Positions 59,216 to 64,000 of a stretch of DNA of 64,000 bases are shown here, piece after piece. Position numbers and translations under genes: made by a program. This DNA comes from Pseudomonadota bacterium (lineage in GTDB: Bacteria; Pseudomonadota; Alphaproteobacteria; Sphingomonadales; Sphingomonadaceae): the NCBI GenBank assembly GCA_963205175.1, contig CAUJIW010000178.1:1-64000 (forward strand), written 5' to 3'. Under the pieces are notes generated by a model, which was not told the DNA's origin, ran no database searches, and saw only the letters and a list, made by a program, of their open reading frames with translations. Position 1 is the stretch's first letter, and each line of letters begins with the position of its first letter.

Positions 59216-61894
59216 ATGCCCGCGACCGATGTTCTCAAGCTGATTCTCTCGCTCGGTTCCGAGCCGACGCGGCAATTGCTTGAGTTGTTTGGCGTGGCCA
59301 CGTTCGTTGTCGAACTCGACGCCGCCGGCGAGGCGCGCTACGTCGCGGCCAACAACCGCGCCGAGCTGATGTTCGGGGTCCGCCACGAGGACGCGGTTGG
59401 CCGCACGCCGCACGACATCTTCCCTGCCGACGAGGCGGATGCCTTCCTTGACCACTATCGCACCGGGCTTAGCCGCGCCGAGGGGTTCCAGTTCGAGCGG
59501 CAGTCCAGCGCGTTCGGCGCCACCTTGTGGTACCGCATCGGCATCATCCCGTTGCGCCGACCCGGTGGCGGCGGGCGCATCATCCTGACGGCGTACGACA
59601 TCACCGATGAGAAAAACGCCCAGGCGGCGCTCGCGGAAAGTGAGAGCAACCTTCGTCGGGCGCAGCGGCTGGGCCGCATGGGGCACTGGCACCATGATTT
59701 TGCTGGCGGCGTGCTCAGCTATTCGGAAGCCGAGTACCAGTTGCATGGCCTTGATCCTGCCGAACGGGCACTCGTGGCCGAGGCGGTGGGCGAGCGGATG
59801 CGTCCCGACGAAATCGCCCGGTTTCTTGCGGTGCGACAGCAGGCGCTGGAGGCCGGTCGCGGCTACACCTTCGAGACCGAATTGCGCCGGCCTGATGGTA
59901 CCATCCAGTGGCTGCACTACGAGGCGGAGCCGGACTGCGACACCGAGGGGCGGCTCATCGGCTATTTCGGCGTCAGCCAGGACATCACCGAGCGCAAGCA
60001 GATCGAGCAGGCGCTGGCGCTGAGCGAGAGTCAGCTGCGGCGCGCCCAGGAAATGGGCCGCATGGGCCATTGGTACGTCGATATGCGCTCGCGCACGCTG
60101 ACCTGGTCGCAAGCACTGTACGCGCTTCATCAGGTCGATCAGGATTTCAAGCTCAGCGAGGACAATGTCCGTCGGCTGTTTCCGCGTGCGGACTGGCAAC
60201 GTCTGCAGGTGATGATGGCCGAGGCGATGACGTCCCGCACCGGCTATACGTTCGAGGCCGAGATAACCCTGCCAACCGGCCACATCCAGACGGTGTTGCT
60301 GCGCGCCGAGCCGGACACCGATGATGCCGGAGCGGTCATCGGGTTTTTCGGCGTCACCCAGGACATCACCGAGTTCCGCCAGGCCGAGCGCGGCCTGAAG
60401 CGGGCATTGCGCATTGGCCGCATGGGGCGCTGGTACTCCGACCTGCGCGCCGGTGTGATGACCTGGTCGGACGAGCTTTATGCCCTGACCGGGTACAATC
60501 CCGCCTCCCTGACGCCATCGGTGGCCTGGGTGGAGTCGCTGCTGCCGCCTGAGCGGCGCGACCAGGTGCAGGCGGCCCGTGCCGCGGCGATCCGCGACGG
60601 CGCGGGGTTCAGTTATGAGGTTGACCACGTTCGGCCTGACGGGGTGTCACAAGCCCTGCACGTGATCGCCGAGCCGGAAACGGATGCCCAGGGCAAGGTC
60701 ATCGGGTTTTTCGGCATCACCCAGGACATCACGGAACGCAAACGCATGGCGAGCGAACTGGCGCTGCTGGCGGAGCGCAACCGGGTGATCGTGCGAACCC
60801 TGGATCGGGCGGGAGTCGGCGTTGGCCTGGTCGGGCTCGACCTGCGGGTGCTCTACGTCAACACGACGTTGACCGCCATCGGCGGGCTGGACAATCCGGA
60901 GCAGGTGGTGGGGCGGTTTCTCCGCGAATTCTATGGTGGCGACTGCGCGTATGTTGAGGATCTGTCGCGGCGGCTGTCCGCTGTCGTGGAGACGCAGCAG
61001 CCGCTGGATCTGGACGACCTGGTCTGGCCGCGCATGGATGGCGATGTCCGCCATCTGCTGGTGCGTGCCGTGCCGCTGGAGAGCGTCGGCGTGCTGATCG
61101 TGGTGGTGGACCGCACCGAGCAGCATGCGATGCGGGAATTGCAGGCCCAGATCGAGCGCAATCTGCAGCACACCCAGAAGATGGAAGCACTGGGTCAGTT
61201 GGCCGGCGGGGTCGCCCACGAGGTCAACAATCTGCTGCAGCCGATTCTCACCTTCGCCCGCCACGCCCAGGGCGAGATTCCGTCGGAGAAGCGCAACCAG
61301 TATCTCGGGCGGATCATGGACGCGGCACTGCGGATGCGCGAAATCGTCGCCAATACGCTCGCCTTCGCCCGGCCCAAGGTCGATCGCCCGGACATCAGGG
61401 ACATCAAGACGCTGTTCGACCAGGTGCTGTCGCTGGCGGCGGGCGTGGTGTCCGGCGCGATCGAGGTGGCGTGTCCGCCCGACGTCGGGTCGCTGAATGT
61501 CCGGCTCATCGGTGCCGAGTTCACCCAGGTGGTGCTCAACCTGCTGGTCAATGCCGCCGATGCCACGGATCGCAAGGGACATATCCGCATTCTGGTCGAC
61601 AAGGTGGAGAATCCCGAGGGGCTGACGCGGCCGCAAGTTTCGCCCGGCGGCTATATACGGCTGACGGTGGCCGACGATGGTGTCGGCATGGCCCTGGAGA
61701 CCCAGCAGCGGCTGTTCGAGCCGTTCTTCTCCACCAAGCCGCCCGGTCAGGGTACCGGGCTTGGCATGGCGGTGGTCTATGGCATTGTCAGCCGCTGGGG
61801 TGGGGGTATCGCCGTGCGCTCAGCCCCCGGCGAGGGTGCCCAGATCAGCATCTATATCCCGGAGTATCGCCCGCCTGGCGATACCGGGGGCTGA
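59216..61894 (+). CDS. Multi-PAS sensor histidine kinase
   Basis: 892 residues without signal peptide or membrane segment. Four PAS domains each end in a PAC-like phrase (TAYDITDEKN, FGVSQDITERK, FGVTQDITEF, FGITQDITERK), and a fifth degenerate PAS region lies near 510-620. The phosphoacceptor is about H667 in GGVAHEVNNLLQPIL. The ATPase has NLLVNAADATD, VADDGVGM and GQGTGLGMAVVYGIVS. No receiver domain is attached, and no response regulator follows, so the partner is unlinked. PAS 2 to 4 share RMG(H/R)WY-type starts, which suggests internal duplication. Confidence 0.92.
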   Translation: MPATDVLKLILSLGSEPTRQLLELFGVATFVVELDAAGEARYVAANNRAELMFGVRHEDAVGRTPHDIFPADEADAFLDHYRTGLSRAEGFQFERQSSAFGATLWYRIGIIPLRRPGGGGRIILTAYDITDEKNAQAALAESESNLRRAQRLGRMGHWHHDFAGGVLSYSEAEYQLHGLDPAERALVAEAVGERMRPDEIARFLAVRQQALEAGRGYTFETELRRPDGTIQWLHYEAEPDCDTEGRLIGYFGVSQDITERKQIEQALALSESQLRRAQEMGRMGHWYVDMRSRTLTWSQALYALHQVDQDFKLSEDNVRRLFPRADWQRLQVMMAEAMTSRTGYTFEAEITLPTGHIQTVLLRAEPDTDDAGAVIGFFGVTQDITEFRQAERGLKRALRIGRMGRWYSDLRAGVMTWSDELYALTGYNPASLTPSVAWVESLLPPERRDQVQAARAAAIRDGAGFSYEVDHVRPDGVSQALHVIAEPETDAQGKVIGFFGITQDITERKRMASELALLAERNRVIVRTLDRAGVGVGLVGLDLRVLYVNTTLTAIGGLDNPEQVVGRFLREFYGGDCAYVEDLSRRLSAVVETQQPLDLDDLVWPRMDGDVRHLLVRAVPLESVGVLIVVVDRTEQHAMRELQAQIERNLQHTQKMEALGQLAGGVAHEVNNLLQPILTFARHAQGEIPSEKRNQYLGRIMDAALRMREIVANTLAFARPKVDRPDIRDIKTLFDQVLSLAAGVVSGAIEVACPPDVGSLNVRLIGAEFTQVVLNLLVNAADATDRKGHIRILVDKVENPEGLTRPQVSPGGYIRLTVADDGVGMALETQQRLFEPFFSTKPPGQGTGLGMAVVYGIVSRWGGGIAVRSAPGEGAQISIYIPEYRPPGDTGG

Positions 61895-61906
61895 TCCGGC
61901 GCCACC

Positions 61907-62386
61907 TCAGGCCTCAAGCGGCTTCATCTGCGATTGCAGGTAATTTTCCAGGCCGACGGCCTTGATCAGCGCCAGCTGGGTCTCGATGAAATCGACATGT
62001 TCTTCCTCGGACTCCAGGATGTCTTCCAGCAGCTCGCGGCTGATGTAGTCCTGCACCGCCTCGCAATGGGCGATCGCCGCCTTGAGGTCGGGCATCGCCT
62101 CCATTTCCAGCGCCAGGTCGCATTCCAGCAGTTCCGTCACCGTTTCACCGATGCGCAGCCGGTTGAGCGACTGCATGCCCGGCACACCCTCCAGGAACAG
62201 GATCCGCTTGGTCAGCGCATCGGCGTGCTTCATCTCGTCGATGGATTCGCCGTATTCATATTTGCCGAGCCGGTCGAGGCCCCAGTTCTCCAGCATTCGC
62301 GCGTGCAGGAAGTACTGATTGATGGCCGTCAGTTCGTTTTTGAGAATCTTGTTAAGGTGCTTGATGACCTCGGAATCGCCCTTCAC
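61907..62386 (-). CDS. bfr: Bacterioferritin
   Basis: 159 residues. From GTG 62386 (AGGAGG 5 bp upstream; another GTG at 62392 overlaps that site) the ferroxidase residues E18, E51 and H54 and haem ligand M52 fall exactly at their canonical numbers, which supports this start. It stores iron as a haem-containing 24-mer. It lies 127 bp downstream of bfd on the same strand. Confidence 0.95.
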   Translation of the reverse strand: MKGDSEVIKHLNKILKNELTAINQYFLHARMLENWGLDRLGKYEYGESIDEMKHADALTKRILFLEGVPGMQSLNRLRIGETVTELLECDLALEMEAMPDLKAAIAHCEAVQDYISRELLEDILESEEEHVDFIETQLALIKAVGLENYLQSQMKPLEA

Positions 62387-62513
62387 GGCCACCTCCTGAC
62401 AACGGTTATGATGAAGCCGAGGATAGCATCAAAAGCGCAAGATTCCCAAGCACATTGCGATCATCGCAACGTGATGGAACTGTCCTGGATACCGCCGCGT
62501 CCGGCGGCAGGGG

Positions 62514-62711
62514 TTACTCCGCGGCCCAGACGGTCTCGCAGCCTTCGGCGTGGCTGTCTTCGATGATGTTGCGGGCGAAGCTGGCGCAGCAGCCGCACTC
62601 GAACGCGCAACCGAGGTGGGCGTAAACGGCGGCCGGGCGGGTCTCGCCACTGAGACGTGCCGCCGTGCGGACATCGGCTTCCCGCAATCCATTGCAAAGG
62701 CAGACGTACAT
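62514..62711 (-). CDS. bfd: Bacterioferritin-associated ferredoxin
   Basis: 65 residues from ATG 62711 (MYVCLCNGLREADVR). The [2Fe-2S] ligands C4, C6, C39 and C42 follow the C-x-C-x32-C-x2-C pattern of Bfd. It delivers electrons to bacterioferritin to release stored iron. A Fur-like sequence lies 43 bp upstream, so induction under iron limitation is likely. Confidence 0.93.
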   Translation of the reverse strand: MYVCLCNGLREADVRTAARLSGETRPAAVYAHLGCAFECGCCASFARNIIEDSHAEGCETVWAAE

Positions 62712-62753
62712 ACAGGACACCCGCGACTGAATCTCAATCGCGCAATTCATAGC

Positions 62754-62772
62754 GTTACTAAGAATGAGTGTC
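62754..62772 (-). promoter_or_regulatory. Fur-box-like sequence upstream of bfd
   Basis: GTTACTAAGAATGAGTGTC matches the 19-bp consensus Fur box in 12 positions. The AT-rich stretch stands out against GC-rich surroundings. In an alphaproteobacterium Irr or another regulator could use it instead. Confidence 0.4.
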
Positions 62773-62836
62773 AACTGGCCAGGCGGTGTCCGGCGCTATC
62801 GCGCGGCCCCGGCGATGCCCTGTCAGTGTCGTCGCC

Positions 62837-63625
62837 TCAGTGTCGTCGCCGGCGTCGCAGTCGGCCGGTCCGATGGGTGGCGCCCAGCACCCGCCGCTCG
62901 ATGTCGACCATCGCGCCGGTGGTCGGCTCGTGACTGGCAAGCGCGGCCTCGATGGTGGCGATATCATCGGCGGCGCTGTTGAGCAGCCGACTCAGTGCGG
63001 CGTCGGGGCGCGGTGACGGCTCGCCGTCGAGCACGGCGCGCAGTTCTTCCTCCCACCAGCCAAGTGCCGCCCGGACGCGCGCCGCGGGGGACAGCGGGGG
63101 CTGCCCGGTCAGCGAGGCATTGTCGGCCAGCGCCGCCAGTCGGGCGAGCAGGATGTCGCCCTGCCGGAGAGTTGTGGCGGCGGGCGCCATGTCGTCGCGG
63201 GTCACGCCGCGGCGCAAGGCCGCCAGAGTCACCGCCAGCAGCAGGATCTGGAGCGGCCAGTGCAGGCGGAAAGCCGGGGATGCTGGACCAAGCGCGAACG
63301 CCAGCACGAGCCCGCCGACCGAGATCATCGAGGCGACGAACAGCAGGGAGACGCTGCCGGCCTTCGGGCGCATGGCACGCCGGCGCCGGTCGGCCCGCCG
63401 CAAGGCCGCCAGCCACAGCAGCAACGCCAGCCCGCCGATCCAGGCACTGGCGGCAAACAGGTCACGCGCGGGCACGCTCCCGGCGAAGCGATAGGTCAGC
63501 AGCCCGCAGCCGGTCAATGTCGCCACGGCCAGGCCCAGCGACAGCGTTGTCACGACGGCCTGCCGGCTGGGGGCCGGCGCGGATGCCGTTTCCTGATTCT
63601 GCTGCTGTTCCCGGTTCGTCACCAT
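62837..63625 (-). CDS. Inner-membrane hypothetical protein
   Basis: 262 residues from ATG 63625. Four predicted membrane segments at about 22-45, 52-75, 92-112 and 118-135, separated by an Arg-rich cytoplasmic loop (RRADRRRRAMRPKAG), then a cytoplasmic helical domain with GWWEEELRAVLDGE and a basic C terminus. No recognised family. It follows a gene-poor stretch and is not obviously part of an operon. Confidence 0.65.
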   Translation of the reverse strand: MVTNREQQQNQETASAPAPSRQAVVTTLSLGLAVATLTGCGLLTYRFAGSVPARDLFAASAWIGGLALLLWLAALRRADRRRRAMRPKAGSVSLLFVASMISVGGLVLAFALGPASPAFRLHWPLQILLLAVTLAALRRGVTRDDMAPAATTLRQGDILLARLAALADNASLTGQPPLSPAARVRAALGWWEEELRAVLDGEPSPRPDAALSRLLNSAADDIATIEAALASHEPTTGAMVDIERRVLGATHRTGRLRRRRRH

Positions 63626-63787
63626 TCCGACCCGTTGCGTGCGACGCCAGCGACGTCCATCCAGCCGCCCGACTTTGAGCAAATGTCGTTGTTGCGCGCA
63701 AGCAACGTCTGCCCCCCCCCGACGGCCGGCTTGATCTTCGGCGCCGCCGATTTATGCGTAGATCAAATACGCAAAACGGGGGATGAC

Positions 63788-64000
63788 ATGGGACTGCACA
63801 CGCCAATCTGCGATCTGCTGGGTATCGAGCATCCGGTACTGCTGGCCGGTATGGGCGGCGTGTCCTATGCCGGGGTCTGCGCGGCGGTCAGCGAGGCCGG
63901 CGGTTTCGGCACGCTGGGCATGGCGGGCCTGCCGCCCGCCGAGATCGAGCGCCAGATGGCCGAGGTGCGGACGCTCACCGACAGGCCGTTCGGCGTCGAC
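63788..64000 (+). CDS. Nitronate monooxygenase family protein, N-terminal part
   Basis: The first 71 residues are in the window. MGLHTPICDLLGIEHPVLLA, then GMGGVSYAGVCAAVSEAGGF and GTLGMAGLPP match the N terminus of FMN-dependent nitronate monooxygenases (2-nitropropane dioxygenase family), where the GGVS loop and GGF segment line the flavin. These enzymes oxidise nitronates with O2. GGGGGATG precedes the ATG. It continues beyond the right edge, so the catalytic His is not visible. Confidence 0.85.
   Translation, partial: MGLHTPICDLLGIEHPVLLAGMGGVSYAGVCAAVSEAGGFGTLGMAGLPPAEIERQMAEVRTLTDRPFGVD

Noticed and set aside
56267-60628. Minus-strand frame of 1,453 codons
   Set aside because: Runs antisense through gor, the DAHP synthase gene and part of the kinase gene, all well supported; composition is not protein-like.

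Overview
The window joins two kinds of DNA. Bases 1 to about 25,089 are the right-hand part of an integrated conjugative or mobilizable element. It carries a VirD4-type coupling protein, MobC, a relaxase, an ArdC-type antirestriction protein, restriction and defence genes, and cargo with patchy base composition. It ends against the 3' end of a tRNA-Gly(CCC) gene (25,090-25,163, minus strand), a typical integration target. Bases 25,164-64,000 are uniform, very GC-rich chromosome with housekeeping genes (polA, htpG, gor, class II DAHP synthase, bfr/bfd, hmp/norR). Gene content and base composition suggest a high-GC alphaproteobacterium; I cannot fix the order or genus. There are no rRNA genes, no CRISPR array and no complete insertion sequence.

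Element, left to right. 56-5,384: a minus-strand defence operon, with a HigA-like repressor, a type III methyltransferase (Mod), a type III helicase/nuclease (Res) and a truncated TrlF-like PHP-ATPase. 5,404-6,612: small genes separated by hairpin-rich DNA. 6,627-12,056: the mobilization module, with a hypothetical gene, a coupling protein carrying a C-terminal J domain, an oriT-like region followed by a regular array of about 13 hairpins, then mobC and the relaxase. Three copies of a CATAC-N4-GTATG palindrome are scattered through this module. 12,581-16,955: an AT-rich cargo block with a small gene followed by a 1,162-residue RTX protein whose N terminus looks like a PIN nuclease, a possible secreted toxin with its immunity gene. 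16,972-20,654: small membrane or exported proteins and a LuxR-type regulator. 20,661-23,358: a RloC-like zinc-hook ATPase/anticodon nuclease candidate flanked by two copies of a structured 100-bp direct repeat. 23,440-24,620: a long hairpin, ardC and terminators. No integrase and no mating-pore genes are visible, so they lie to the left or the element depends on a helper.

Chromosome. polA and a membrane-anchored conserved protein; two glycosyltransferases in opposite orientation; a coiled-coil membrane protein. A tightly coupled minus-strand run follows: flavin reductase, two peptide-type binding proteins, two permeases, a double ATPase and a thiolase. Next come a cysteine synthase, a Gld-like ABC export operon (ATPase, permease, auxiliary protein, DUF4340 protein), htpG, and a group consistent with nitrosative stress (P460-like c-type lipoprotein, DUF2892 protein, Hmp, NorR). 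The NorR-Hmp interval holds a sigma-54 promoter and two GT-N7-AC sites. The right end has a MarR regulator, a small exported protein, glutathione reductase, class II DAHP synthase, a multi-PAS histidine kinase, bacterioferritin with its ferredoxin, a membrane protein and the start of a nitronate monooxygenase.
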